Notes: a model not told the origin generated them from the sequence alone. A DNA stretch of 16,288 bases from JACDET01 sp038253825 (GCA_038253825.1 JBBSGT010000025.1:1-16288); one strand, 5' to 3'; positions 6,439 through 14,287 are shown, counted from the stretch's first letter. Made by a program: numbers and translations.

Positions 6439-8529
6439 ATGAAAAAAATAGTAAAAAAACCAAAAAAACAAAAGAAATTAAATAAAGGCGGACGATTTTT
6501 CGTTATGTTCTTTTTGTTTGGGGGATTGATTCTGACTGTTGCTGCGCTTTTGAGTCCGCAATACATCCGCCAATTTGCACAGTATTCTGCACCGCCACTC
6601 TTTGGCTGTCTCCACACAGGGGAAGCAGACCAGACAAACTGTGGAACTCGTATGGGTGACACTGGGAAAGTCTCTTTTTCTCTATATGGAAGACCTGTTC
6701 AGGGCGATAACCCACTGGTGTACTACAACGATACTTTTTCAGGAAGTTATGATTACAGTAATACAGGGGATCAGCCAATCGCGGTCAAATCGATGGGTAT
6801 TGCTGCGGGAGCATTGAGTCAGTATTACATCGCAGATTTTGATCCGCTGCAAGGTCCTACTACTATCCAACCCAAACAAAGTGTCACCATAAAGACAGCA
6901 TCGTATCAGTTCGGGGATCCCGACCCAAATGGCAACTGGGTAATAGGCGCCGGACTGACTGATACATCAGGTCAGCATTTGCCAGTAGAGACGAGTACCA
7001 CCGTCAAAGTGGTTGCTGCCTGCACAGCACTTCGCGTGAAACCGTTAACTTCTCAGGATAAATCTGACGTTCAAGCACTTTGCAAGAGTGACCCAAATAA
7101 TGCTTTATGTGCAAGCAAACAGTATTGCCAGATTTTCAAAGGTGGCAATTGCCCTCAGGAAGATGTCAGCCCTGATGTCTCCGGGCAACAATGTGATGAT
7201 GCTATCGTGTTGGCAAAATCCGAGCAAGATATGCTTGAACAATTATGTAAGACATATCCTGATGCCGATGCCTGCCAGGATTTTTGTGATCGGTCCATTG
7301 GCTCAGCGATTTGTCCGCAAGTGATGGTCGATGATGCCGGAGACCCCATAGCAGAGGGCGGTACGAGTGAAATGGTATCAAGTGAGAACTTAGGACCAAA
7401 AGCTGTTGCTGGAGCCACAATAGGCATTAATGAGACAGCATTTCACGCAGCAGCGGCTAGCTCAACTCATCCGGCTTGTTTTGTGGCAGGATCGGGAGGA
7501 TCTGACACTTGTAGTTTGGGTATTAACTATGGTACATGTCAGGGCTTTACTCCACCCCAGTACGATATGGCTCCTGCTCATATTGATCCTACTCATCCTC
7601 AGGGTTGGCAAACAGGTAGCTGTTCAGGTGCACCGCCACCACCACCACCCGCTGCTACCAAACCAGCACCAGCACCAGCGCCAGCCCCGGTAATAGCTAA
7701 ACCTGGTCCTGCGGCACCAGCCCCAGTTAAACCTGCTCCTGTTGTAACGACAACACCTGTTCCTTCGAAGCCAAATCCTCCTTCGACAGTGAACACAACG
7801 AAATCAAGTGCCCCCAGCGGTAGTGGAGGGAACGGGACTGGTAGTAGTGGGACACAAGGTGGTGGTTCCGGTAATACTGCAGGTAAGAGTATCTCAGGAA
7901 ATTCTGCTTCAGGTACTTCTGGGAATGGAAAAACCCAACCGATAAAAAATCCAGGGAAAGTCTTAACAATAGCAACAGCCAAAAAGAATGGCACAAACCA
8001 ACCCTGTGCTCTCCATACTAAAATAAAAGGTAAAAAATGTGTAAAGACTGGTGGAAAAGGGAAAACAGGCACAGCAATCGGAAAGTTAAAAGGAGCAGTC
8101 AAAAACAATACTACTGGAAATGGACTCGCTGGTAATTTACTTTTAAAGAGTATATTTACTGGAATTTCAGCTTTAAAAGCTCCAGTAATTCCACCGAGTT
8201 ATAATGTACCTGTCCCGCCAAGCTATAATGTACCCGCACCTGTCGTTCCAGGAAAAATTGGAATCGGATCGCCAGTATCTAATAATAGTCAGTGTTCTAC
8301 TGCCAACCTTAGCTATGATCCTGCAACTTCTACTTGTGCACCCGCGGTTGGTAGTAGTGTGGGAGTAGGCACATGGGTACATGATAGTAGTTTCTGTTCT
8401 AAAGCCACACCACCACTTGATTTCGATCCGACATCAAATACTTGTATTGCAAAAAGTGGCACAGGTACCGCAACAACTGGTTCAACATTACCTGCATCAG
8501 CAGGACAATCTACGCTTCCTGCCAAATGA
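6439..8529 (+). CDS. Large anchored cysteine-rich, Pro/Gly-rich surface protein
   Basis: A 696-aa protein of no recognised family with a mosaic layout. It starts with a very lysine-rich tail (1-18) and a membrane segment (about 20-38). A beta-rich globular region follows (about 75-195), resembling an Ig-like or CARDB-type fold in spacing but not assigned. Two related four-cysteine modules come next: C215-x8-C-x5-C-x7-C238 and C270-x8-C-x3-C-x8-C292, both beginning LCK and ending ICP or NCP. Then come a segment with C347, C358 and C367, a proline/alanine-rich stalk (396-450), a Gly/Ser stretch (455-498), a lysine-rich stretch (500-560), a tandem PPSYNVP repeat (585-599), and two similar C-terminal cysteine pairs (C619-C633 and C653-C669) with the pattern LxxDPxxxTC. 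The layout suggests an extracellular stalked adhesin or matrix protein. It follows the FAS1 gene by 4 nt. Confidence 0.85.
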   Translation: MKKIVKKPKKQKKLNKGGRFFVMFFLFGGLILTVAALLSPQYIRQFAQYSAPPLFGCLHTGEADQTNCGTRMGDTGKVSFSLYGRPVQGDNPLVYYNDTFSGSYDYSNTGDQPIAVKSMGIAAGALSQYYIADFDPLQGPTTIQPKQSVTIKTASYQFGDPDPNGNWVIGAGLTDTSGQHLPVETSTTVKVVAACTALRVKPLTSQDKSDVQALCKSDPNNALCASKQYCQIFKGGNCPQEDVSPDVSGQQCDDAIVLAKSEQDMLEQLCKTYPDADACQDFCDRSIGSAICPQVMVDDAGDPIAEGGTSEMVSSENLGPKAVAGATIGINETAFHAAAASSTHPACFVAGSGGSDTCSLGINYGTCQGFTPPQYDMAPAHIDPTHPQGWQTGSCSGAPPPPPPAATKPAPAPAPAPVIAKPGPAAPAPVKPAPVVTTTPVPSKPNPPSTVNTTKSSAPSGSGGNGTGSSGTQGGGSGNTAGKSISGNSASGTSGNGKTQPIKNPGKVLTIATAKKNGTNQPCALHTKIKGKKCVKTGGKGKTGTAIGKLKGAVKNNTTGNGLAGNLLLKSIFTGISALKAPVIPPSYNVPVPPSYNVPAPVVPGKIGIGSPVSNNSQCSTANLSYDPATSTCAPAVGSSVGVGTWVHDSSFCSKATPPLDFDPTSNTCIAKSGTGTATTGSTLPASAGQSTLPAK

Positions 8530-8577
8530 TAATGGTTCATAATAATTCTCAGAAGGTACTTTCCCTCTGGTAACTTC

Positions 8578-8613
8578 TTGACAGATATTTCAGATCTTGT
8601 TACTATGTATAGA
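8578..8613 (+). promoter_or_regulatory. Sigma70-type promoter of trxA
   Basis: A perfect -35 box TTGACA (8578-8583) is followed 17 bp later by TACTAT (8601-8606); an overlapping alternative -10 is TATAGA (8608-8613). Either choice puts the transcript start between about 8613 and the ATG at 8619, so the leader is 0-6 nt. Confidence 0.7.
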
Positions 8614-8618
8614 CACTT

Positions 8619-8945
8619 ATGGCAGATTTAACTTTCACAGACGCAAGTTTTCAAAAGGATGTTCTCGGTAGCAACAAGCCCGTGATTGTTGATTTCTGGG
8701 CACCTTGGTGTGGTCCCTGCAAAATGGTTTCGCCAATTATCGAAGAACTCGCAAAAGAGTATGATGGTAAAGTTGTGGTTGGTAAAATGAACGTTGATGA
8801 AAATCAAATCCCGGCAGAGCAATACGGTGTCATGAGTATCCCGACAGTAATGCTCTTTAAGAACGGCAAACCTGTCCAAGCAATGGTTGGAGCGCAAGGC
8901 AAACAAACATACAAGACTGAAATCGAGAAAGCTCTCTCTGCATAA
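8619..8945 (+). CDS. trxA: Thioredoxin
   Basis: A 108-aa classical thioredoxin, the usual length. The active site FWAPWCGPCKMVSP has C31 and C34; the buried acidic residue equivalent is D25 in VIVDFW; the cis-proline loop is MSIPTVMLF (P75). No signal peptide is present, so it acts in the cytoplasm as a protein disulfide reductant, recharged by the thioredoxin reductase encoded 101 bp downstream. It has its own consensus promoter and lacks a Shine-Dalgarno site. The AT-rich gap to trxB carries repeated GATTAA motifs, so the two genes might be transcribed separately. Confidence 0.97.
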   Translation: MADLTFTDASFQKDVLGSNKPVIVDFWAPWCGPCKMVSPIIEELAKEYDGKVVVGKMNVDENQIPAEQYGVMSIPTVMLFKNGKPVQAMVGAQGKQTYKTEIEKALSA

Positions 8946-9020
8946 CAAGATTAAAGAAGCATGATTAATGATTAAAGAATCTCTATTAAAATAAAAATCG
9001 TTAATCTTTATTCATTAATC
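8946..9020. repeat. AT-rich intergenic repeat cluster (GATTAA motifs)
   Basis: GATTAAAGAA occurs twice directly (8949-8958 and 8970-8979). GATTAATGA (8963-8971) is matched by its inverted copy TCATTAATC (9012-9020), and TTAATCTTTATT (9001-9012) is a near-inverse of the GATTAAAG units. The same motif forms the small hairpin after pth. It could be a weak terminator, a regulator site, or only low-complexity spacer. Confidence 0.4.
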
Positions 9021-9046
9021 TATCCTCTTAGAAAATCTCAATAACT

Positions 9047-9967
9047 ATGGAATCGATTTACGATGTCATCATCTTAGGAAGCGGTCCTGCTGGTCTGACT
9101 GCTGCTATTTATACGACCCGTGCCGGGCTTAAGACGCTGGTAATTGCCGGAGAAAAATGGGGAGGGCAATTACAGCTTACGACACTCGTTGAAAATTTCC
9201 CCGGGTTTCCTGAAGGTATCCAAGGTCCTGATCTAATGACCAACATGCGCAAGCAAGCTGAGCACCACGGTGCAGAGATCATTGATGTGCCATTTACCAA
9301 AGGCAATTTTGATGCATCTCCTTTTACCGTTGATACACCGGAGAAAAGTTATCAAGGCACATCAGTAATTATCGCAACAGGTGTGGATACCAAATGGTTG
9401 GGAGTTCCCGGTGAAAAGGAAAAGATTGGTCGTGGGATTAGTTCGTGTGCTCCTTGTGATGCGCCTTTTTTTCGCAACAAAAAAGTTATCGTTGCCGGAG
9501 GGGGAGACAGCGCAATGGAAGAAGCTCTCGTACTGTCCCGTTTTGCGTTGAGTGTGACTATCATGCATCGTCGCGATGCATTCCGTGCCTCACAGATCAT
9601 GATTGACAAAGCCAAGGCAGAGCCGAAAATTAATTTTCTCCTCAATTCCCAAATTGAGGAAGTGTCGGGGGATATGAAAGTCAGTGGCGTCAAAATCAAA
9701 AATAATCAGTCAGGTGAAGTCACTGAAATGCCGATAGACGGTGTTTTTGTCGCGATCGGTCATATCCCCAACACTAAGGTTTTTGAGGGCATTGATCGCG
9801 ATGAGAAAGGCTTTATTAAGGTCAGTCTACACACAAAGACCAATAAAGACGGCGTGTTTGTGGCAGGCGATGTCCATGACCGTCAATATATGCAGGCCGT
9901 TACTGCCGCCGGATTTGGTTGTGCTGCTGCTCTGGAAGCAGAACGCTGGATTGAAGCCAGAAAATAA
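9047..9967 (+). CDS. trxB: Thioredoxin reductase
   Basis: A 306-aa low-molecular-weight thioredoxin reductase: an FAD- and NAD(P)H-dependent dimeric flavoenzyme that reduces thioredoxin. Visible elements are the FAD-binding loop GSGPAG (11-16), the redox pair CAPC (C134, C137), the pyridine-nucleotide loop GGGDSA (151-156), HRRDAFR (174-180), which favours NADPH, and the second FAD motif VFVAGDVHDRQYMQAVTAAGFG (270-291). The active site reads CAPCDAP, whereas the common form is CATCDG, a variant likely still active because both cysteines and the Asp are kept. It follows trxA and completes the cytoplasmic thioredoxin cycle. A TAGAAA box at 9029-9034 could be a weak -10 with a leader of about 6 nt. 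Confidence 0.97.
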   Translation: MESIYDVIILGSGPAGLTAAIYTTRAGLKTLVIAGEKWGGQLQLTTLVENFPGFPEGIQGPDLMTNMRKQAEHHGAEIIDVPFTKGNFDASPFTVDTPEKSYQGTSVIIATGVDTKWLGVPGEKEKIGRGISSCAPCDAPFFRNKKVIVAGGGDSAMEEALVLSRFALSVTIMHRRDAFRASQIMIDKAKAEPKINFLLNSQIEEVSGDMKVSGVKIKNNQSGEVTEMPIDGVFVAIGHIPNTKVFEGIDRDEKGFIKVSLHTKTNKDGVFVAGDVHDRQYMQAVTAAGFGCAAALEAERWIEARK

Positions 9968-10028
9968 AACATGCTTCCCGGTTCTCAGATGCAAATAAAC
10001 TGAAATCTGATAATCGACCCCTTGATTC

Positions 10029-10901
10029 TTAGATCCCTTTGAAGAGGCCTAAAAAGGCAGTAAGCAGTAAGATGATTATCTGCAGTAAGCTATTGTTGTT
10101 CCCACTTGTTCCAGTATTTGTGGGAACGGAGACTGTGGGGGATACTGCTGTAACAGACGGAGCAGCTGAAAGGCTTGCGCCGGGAGCTCCCGGACATGAG
10201 CCCAAACAATTCGGGCTTGGAACAGTACCGGCACTTGGTGAAGCTGAAACAGGGGAGGTGACTGGAGAAGGTGAGACTGTCGCAGAAGAGGAACCTGTAA
10301 TTGGGCTACTGTTGCCTGTCGGAGTATCACCGGAAAAATCATTGGTCCAATAGCCATTGGTGCTGCCAATACCGATTTGTTTCATTTTCGGATTGGTCAT
10401 ATTTGAATCATGTGGCACATCTCCTTGCCAGATTTTTAACGCATCTGCAGCAGAAGTTGCACCTTCAAGGATGTTTTCTTCCCAGTTAGTATTGGTTACC
10501 CCACACGCAGTGTAGCGGACATCGGGTGCTCTTCCCAGTGAGTCTGTATGCTGAAGATATTTCTTGGTAGCCATATCGTTACTGAGCCATTGTGCAGGCT
10601 TTTTTAGGTCATTGCTCCAGACAAGTGGACCGGAACCCTTGGTTTTGCGATAGGCATTAATTTGGTCAAGAAACTGTTTCTCAATAGGCTTCATCTGCAG
10701 ATCTGTGGCGGTTAGGGCACAATTACTTGCAGCATTACTGGTCGTGTGCTGGGGTTTTTGGGATTGGGAAAGAAAAAGAATTGTCCCAAAAAAGAGCACC
10801 CCGATAACAAAGAAAGAAATCCAATGCTCTTTATGAAGCGATTGTTTGCTCTTGCGGTTGCTATTTTTCCGTTTCTTTTTTGTAGCTGTAGTTTTTTTCA
10901 T
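10029..10901 (-). CDS. Anchored CAP/SCP-domain (YkwD-like) surface protein
   Basis: A 290-aa protein with a very basic N-terminus, a membrane segment (about 27-45), a CAP domain (about 73-190), a Ser/Pro/Thr-rich stalk (195-268) and a second hydrophobic segment at the C-terminus (about 271-286). CAP-like blocks are INAYRKTKGSGPLVWSNDLKKPA, the His of YLQHTD (H118), the Glu pair of WEENIL (E141/E142), the His of VPHDSNM (H164), and GIGSTNGYWTNDF. These match the His/Glu cavity of secreted bacterial CAP proteins, whose function is mostly unknown. The start was placed at the ATG 10899-10901, not at the upstream GTG (10935-10937), because that GTG lies between the -35 and -10 boxes of the likely promoter. 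Both ends could be membrane-inserted. It converges with trxB and diverges from the rRNA unit. Confidence 0.82.
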   Translation of the reverse strand: MKKTTATKKKRKNSNRKSKQSLHKEHWISFFVIGVLFFGTILFLSQSQKPQHTTSNAASNCALTATDLQMKPIEKQFLDQINAYRKTKGSGPLVWSNDLKKPAQWLSNDMATKKYLQHTDSLGRAPDVRYTACGVTNTNWEENILEGATSAADALKIWQGDVPHDSNMTNPKMKQIGIGSTNGYWTNDFSGDTPTGNSSPITGSSSATVSPSPVTSPVSASPSAGTVPSPNCLGSCPGAPGASLSAAPSVTAVSPTVSVPTNTGTSGNNNSLLQIIILLLTAFLGLFKGI

Positions 10902-10920
10902 AAAAAAGTGCTCTTCACTT

Positions 10921-10950
10921 AGCCTACTAGAAAACACGAAAAATTGTCAA
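10921..10950 (-). promoter_or_regulatory. Probable promoter of the CAP-domain gene
   Basis: On the minus strand, TTGACA (10945-10950) is followed after 18 bp by TAGGCT (10921-10926), a moderate -10 box. The predicted leader before the ATG at 10901 is about 13 nt. Confidence 0.5.
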
Positions 10951-10999
10951 TACTAAAGAGTGAAGAGGAGAGGGCTTTTGTTCTCAGTTGAAACGACTA

Positions 11000-11028
11000 T
11001 TGACACTACTTTGAGGCTATGGTAAGAT
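11000..11028 (+). promoter_or_regulatory. Promoter of the tRNA-Ala/23S/5S unit
   Basis: TTGACA (11000-11005), a 17-bp spacer and TAAGAT (11023-11028) with a TG three bases before the -10 box. Transcription would start near 11035, giving a leader of about 195 nt before the tRNA. No ORF-like or 16S sequence lies between. Confidence 0.75.
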
Positions 11029-11229
11029 AGCTTTTACGAACTAAAGAAATTTCGTTTATGTTGATCTCTCAAGTTATCCTTTTCTACCCAAATTGATGGA
11101 GTAACGCGTCTTCATAACTCAACAATTTCTTCTGTTCTGTAAATTTTGCTCTTTTTATATTTAGTGTTATGTGGCGGTTATGTGCAAGATCGTCTCAGAG
11201 CTAAGCTACCATAATGTAATAACTATTTT
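11029..11229 (+). other. rRNA leader with boxA-like antitermination site
   Basis: This non-coding stretch separates the rRNA promoter from tRNA-Ala. It contains TGCTCTTTTTA at 11147-11157, which matches the bacterial boxA (TGCTCTTTAACA) in its first eight positions; boxA recruits NusB/S10 for rRNA antitermination. AGTTAT (about 11074-11079) has an inverted copy ATAACT downstream at about 11114-11119, a possible leader hairpin. No 16S rRNA sequence is present here. Confidence 0.55.
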
Positions 11230-11305
11230 GGGCCGTTAGCTCATTTGGTAGAGCACCTCATTTGCACTGAGGGGGTGGCGGGTTCAAATCCTGTACGGTC
11301 CACCA
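11230..11305 (+). tRNA. tRNA-Ala (anticodon UGC)
   Basis: A 76-nt tRNA with an encoded CCA end. The acceptor stem pairs GGGCCGT with ACGGTCC and contains the G3.U70 wobble that marks alanine tRNAs (G11232 with T11299). The anticodon arm is CCTCA-TTTGCAC-TGAGG with TGC at 11263-11265. The T loop is TTCAAAT. It has no intron and sits upstream of the 23S gene, a position often held by tRNA-Ala in 16S-23S spacers, but here without a 16S gene. Confidence 0.97.
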
Positions 11306-11307
11306 AG

Positions 11308-11375
11308 CACGTTAGAAAGTCGGTTTCTGGGGCAAACCCTCTAGTAAGAGAGGGTTTACTCAAGAGACTGACGTG
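11308..11375 (+). other. Long spacer stem-loop between tRNA-Ala and 23S
   Basis: CACGT (11308-11312) pairs with ACGTG (11371-11375); GTCGGTTTCT (11319-11328) pairs with AGAGACTGAC (11363-11372) with two G.U pairs; and AAACCCTCT (11334-11342) pairs perfectly with AGAGGGTTT (11349-11357). The outer two pairings overlap by two bases, so they may alternate. It is probably a structural element for processing the tRNA 3' end. Confidence 0.6.
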
Positions 11376-11431
11376 AAGTTACGGTGAGGATCTCTGTTTA
11401 CTCCATGAGTAGATACATCACACTGGGCTAA

Positions 11432-11445
11432 TGGTTCTTTAAAAA
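11432..11445 (+). promoter_or_regulatory. Second boxA-like site in the tRNA-23S spacer
   Basis: TGGTTCTTTAAAAA resembles the boxA found before 23S genes (TGCTCTTTAACA or GTTCTTTGAAA). It lies directly before the 23S processing stem, the usual location. Confidence 0.5.
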
Positions 11446-11455
11446 GTGAAGAGAA
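11441..11455 (+). other. 23S processing stem, 5' strand
   Basis: AAAAAGTGAAGAGAA is the exact reverse complement of 15825-15839, 4.4 kb downstream. A 15-bp perfect duplex enclosing the whole 23S is the standard RNase III processing stem. Between it and the mature 5' end are two local hairpins: ATCCCG with CGGGAT (from 11457), and CGTTCAT with ATGAACG (11529-11535 and 11553-11559). Confidence 0.85.
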
Positions 11456-12059
11456 TATCCCGCGTAATGTTTAGTTCCCGGGTGGGAACAATCCATGGCA
11501 TTATACGGGATAAAAAACGTCTAAACCACGTTCATCGCCAGCCGGCGAATACATGAACGGGGTATATAAAAAATTTACTACTAATGCCAACAATGGATGC
11601 CTTGGAGATTTTGACCGAGGAAGGACGTAGACGGCGACGATACTCGTTGGGGAGGTGCCATCAACCTTTGATCCAGCGGTTTCCGAATGGGGAAACCCAC
11701 CCTGTTTTGCAGGGGGTCCACGCGTGAAGTTAGTTTCGTAAGAAGCTATATTAGCGTTTGGTCGGGTACGGCGTGAACTGAAACATCTTAGTAACGCCAG
11801 GAATATAAATCATATGAGATTCCGTCAGTAGCGGTGAGCGAAAGCGGAACAGACTAAACCACTTTTTTGTGGGGTTGCAGGGCAGACGATATTCGATGTA
11901 GTCGCGATAGCAGAAAGGTCCGGAATGGCCTTCCAAAGAGAGTGAAAGACTCGTATGCGAAATTTCGATTACCGATAGTTTGTACCTAAGTACCATGAAG
12001 CACGATAAACTTTGTGGGAATCCGGGACGACCACGTTCCAAGTCTAAATATCAAAATCT

Positions 12060-12098
<39 letters not shown>

Positions 12099-12672
12099 CA
12101 CCCCGGGAGGGGGATGAAATAGAACTGAAATTGTTGGCTAACAAGCAGACAGAGCTCCAATTTATTGGGGTGATGTTGTGCCTATTGAAGAATGAGCCGG
12201 TGAGTTTATGATTGCTGCATTAGTTTAACCAACTCCGTTGGGAAGACACAGTGAAAGCGAGCCCTAACTGGGCTACTATAGTAGCAATTTTTAGACCCGA
12301 AACTGGGTGAGCTAACCTTGAGCAGGTTGAGTCCTGAGTAAAATCAGGAGGAGGACCGCACTCGTATCCGTAGCAATGGGTTGAGATGACTTGAGGTTAG
12401 GGGCAATATGCCAAACGAACCCAGAGATAGCTGGTTCTCCCCGAAATATATTAAGGTATAGCGCTGGTTAATTGCGGCAGGGGGTAGAGCACTGATTGGA
12501 TCGTGGGGGGGCAACTTCTCGCATCCAAACAAACTCCGAATACCTGTACGTTTATTCCAGTAGTCAGACTTGTCGGGCTAAGCTGATGAGTCTAAAGGGA
12601 AACAGCCCAGATTCCCAATTAAGGCCTCTAAATAAGAGCTAAGTTTTTAAGGAAGTCACGACCCAGAGACAC

Positions 12673-12703
<31 letters not shown>

Positions 12704-13559
12704 TAAAGATAGCGTAACAGCTCACTGGCGGATGGTTTGTGGCGCCGAAAATGTATCGAGGATTAAGCTCTTTGCCGAAATTGGAAACTTCATGGCGATT
12801 TTTCGTCATGGATTGGTAGGGGAGCGTTCTATTTGCGGTGAAGTTAGAGTGTAAACTCTGGTGGAGCGGATAGAAGTGAGAATGCCGGCATGAGTAGCGC
12901 AATGCAGATGAGATATCTGCACACCGAAGACCCAAGGTTTCCTCCGCAATGTACATCAGCGGAGGGTGAGTCGGCCCTAAGGACCTTCCTCGTTAAAGGG
13001 GATTAGTCCGATGGACAAGTTGTTAATATTCAACTACAGTGTATGCGAATTTTAAGGGAGTGACGGGGTTGGAATACTCAAGCTGTCTACGGACAGTCTA
13101 AGTAGTTAGGTAGAGATAATTGGCAAATCCGTTATCTTGTTAAGTCGAGCTACGATGGAAAGTTCCCTAGCAATAGGGGATGATTTGATCTCTTTCAGCG
13201 TCCAAGAAAATCTTCATTAAGTTGACCGCAAGGTTTAACAAAACGCATATGTTACCGTACCGCAAACCGACACAGGTGGGTTGGTCGAGAAGACTAAGGT
13301 GATCGGGAGACAGAGGATTAAGGAACTCGGCAAAAAAGCTAGGCGTAACCTATGGGAGATGCCTCGCCAGTACAATTCGTATTGGCCACAGCAAAAGTTT
13401 ACTTTGCAACTGTTTATCTAAAACACAGGTCCCTGCAAAACTGAAAAGTAACGTATAGGGGCTGACACCTGCCCAGTGCTGGTAAGTTAAAAATCTCGGG
13501 TGATGTTCGCAAGAATTCAGCCTAGGATTTAAGCTCCAGTAAACGGCAGCAGTAACTAT

Positions 13560-14273
13560 GAAGTAGTTGTAGTTATAAAAGTCGACCAAATGCTGGAACA
13601 TCCGGTTGCATATGTTGATACTTTCATCTATTCTAAATAGAATATGACAAGTAAAAATGCAACATTGAGCGTCAATGAGACGCGCCGGACAATCAGCAGG
13701 AAAGACTTGAGACGTGAAGAACTAGGATTTTTCCTTGCAGGTTTTGTTGAAGGAGAAGGAAGTTTCAATATTTCACTACGACGCAAAGCTGACTACAAAG
13801 TTAGCTGGCAAGTCGTAATGAGCTTTAATGTTTCACAAAAAGATCCAACACTTTTGTATCTAATACAAGAAGAATTAGGTTGTGGAATTATTAAAATCAG
13901 AAAAATTGATAATCTTTATTCATACGATGCAACAAATCCAAGGGATATAATCCAAAAAGTTATTCCATATTTTCAAAAGTTTCCAATGATATCTATTTCT
14001 AAGCGAAAGAATTTTTCTATTTTTTGTGAAATTGCACAGCTAATGGGAAAAGGTGAGCATAGAAATTTGATAGGGTTGAGAAAAATCCTTGAACTTCGAG
14101 AGATAATTAACGAAGGGAAAGGAAGAAAACGAAAATATGAAATAGCACATGTTTTTCCGACTCAAGAATCCTCAGAGACTACACGTCGACCTCCGATTGA
14201 ATCGGAGATGATATAGTCCGAACTGTATGGCGACATACAGACTACGTAATCAATCGTAGCTCGTAACAATTTG
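13560..14273 (+). ncRNA. Group I intron 1 at 23S position 1917, with homing endonuclease ORF
   Basis: This 714-nt self-splicing intron lies inside the H69 loop, after T1917 of GTAACTAT. P1 pairs the exon 13552-13559 with GTAGTTAT at 13569-13576, ending in the conserved U.G at the splice site. P10 pairs the 3' exon AACT (14274-14277) with AGTT (13565-13568) directly beside the P1 strand. The intron ends in G (14273). P4 is TGCTG/CAGCA (13591-13595 and 13694-13698); Q is AATCAGCAGGAAAG (13691-13704); R is within CCTCAGAGACTACACGT (14170-14186); S is GATATAGTCC (14210-14219); P9 is CTGTATG/CATACAG (14223-14229 and 14234-14240). The endonuclease ORF fills the P6 region and reads through Q, R and S. 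Splicing itself is inferred. Confidence 0.92.
13644..14216 (+). CDS. LAGLIDADG homing endonuclease (intron-encoded)
   Basis: A 190-aa protein with one LAGLIDADG motif, LAGFVEGEG (31-39), so it should act as a homodimer like I-CreI. E38 is the expected metal-binding catalytic residue. After the motif come SFNISLRRKADYKVSWQVV (a DNA-contacting beta-sheet pattern), LGCGIIKIRK, and FSIFCEIAQLMGKGEH, which match the usual single-motif fold. Its job is to cut intronless 23S alleles near position 1917 and so spread the intron. The frame runs through the intron's own catalytic core: residues 14-20 are encoded by the Q element, the C-terminal SSETT by R, and the stop TAG lies inside S. An in-frame TAG at 13638-13640 blocks upstream extension. 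The gene is more AT-rich than the rRNA around it and has no Shine-Dalgarno site. Confidence 0.93.
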   Translation: MTSKNATLSVNETRRTISRKDLRREELGFFLAGFVEGEGSFNISLRRKADYKVSWQVVMSFNVSQKDPTLLYLIQEELGCGIIKIRKIDNLYSYDATNPRDIIQKVIPYFQKFPMISISKRKNFSIFCEIAQLMGKGEHRNLIGLRKILELREIINEGKGRKRKYEIAHVFPTQESSETTRRPPIESEMI

Positions 14274-14287
14274 AACTGTTCTATGGT

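Noticed and set aside
7599..8108. 169-aa minus-strand frame opposite the surface protein gene
   Set aside because: Its composition (runs of P, V, F, G) is the mirror of the Pro/Gly-rich repeats on the plus strand. There is no promoter or homology, so it is a shadow.
10935..10937. Upstream GTG start for the CAP-domain protein
   Set aside because: It lies between the putative -35 and -10 boxes and would add 12 residues before the basic N-terminus typical of an anchor; the ATG at 10899-10901 is better.
11029..11229. Remnant 16S rRNA in the leader
   Set aside because: No conserved 16S segments such as the GTGCCAGC or GGATTAGATACCC blocks are present.
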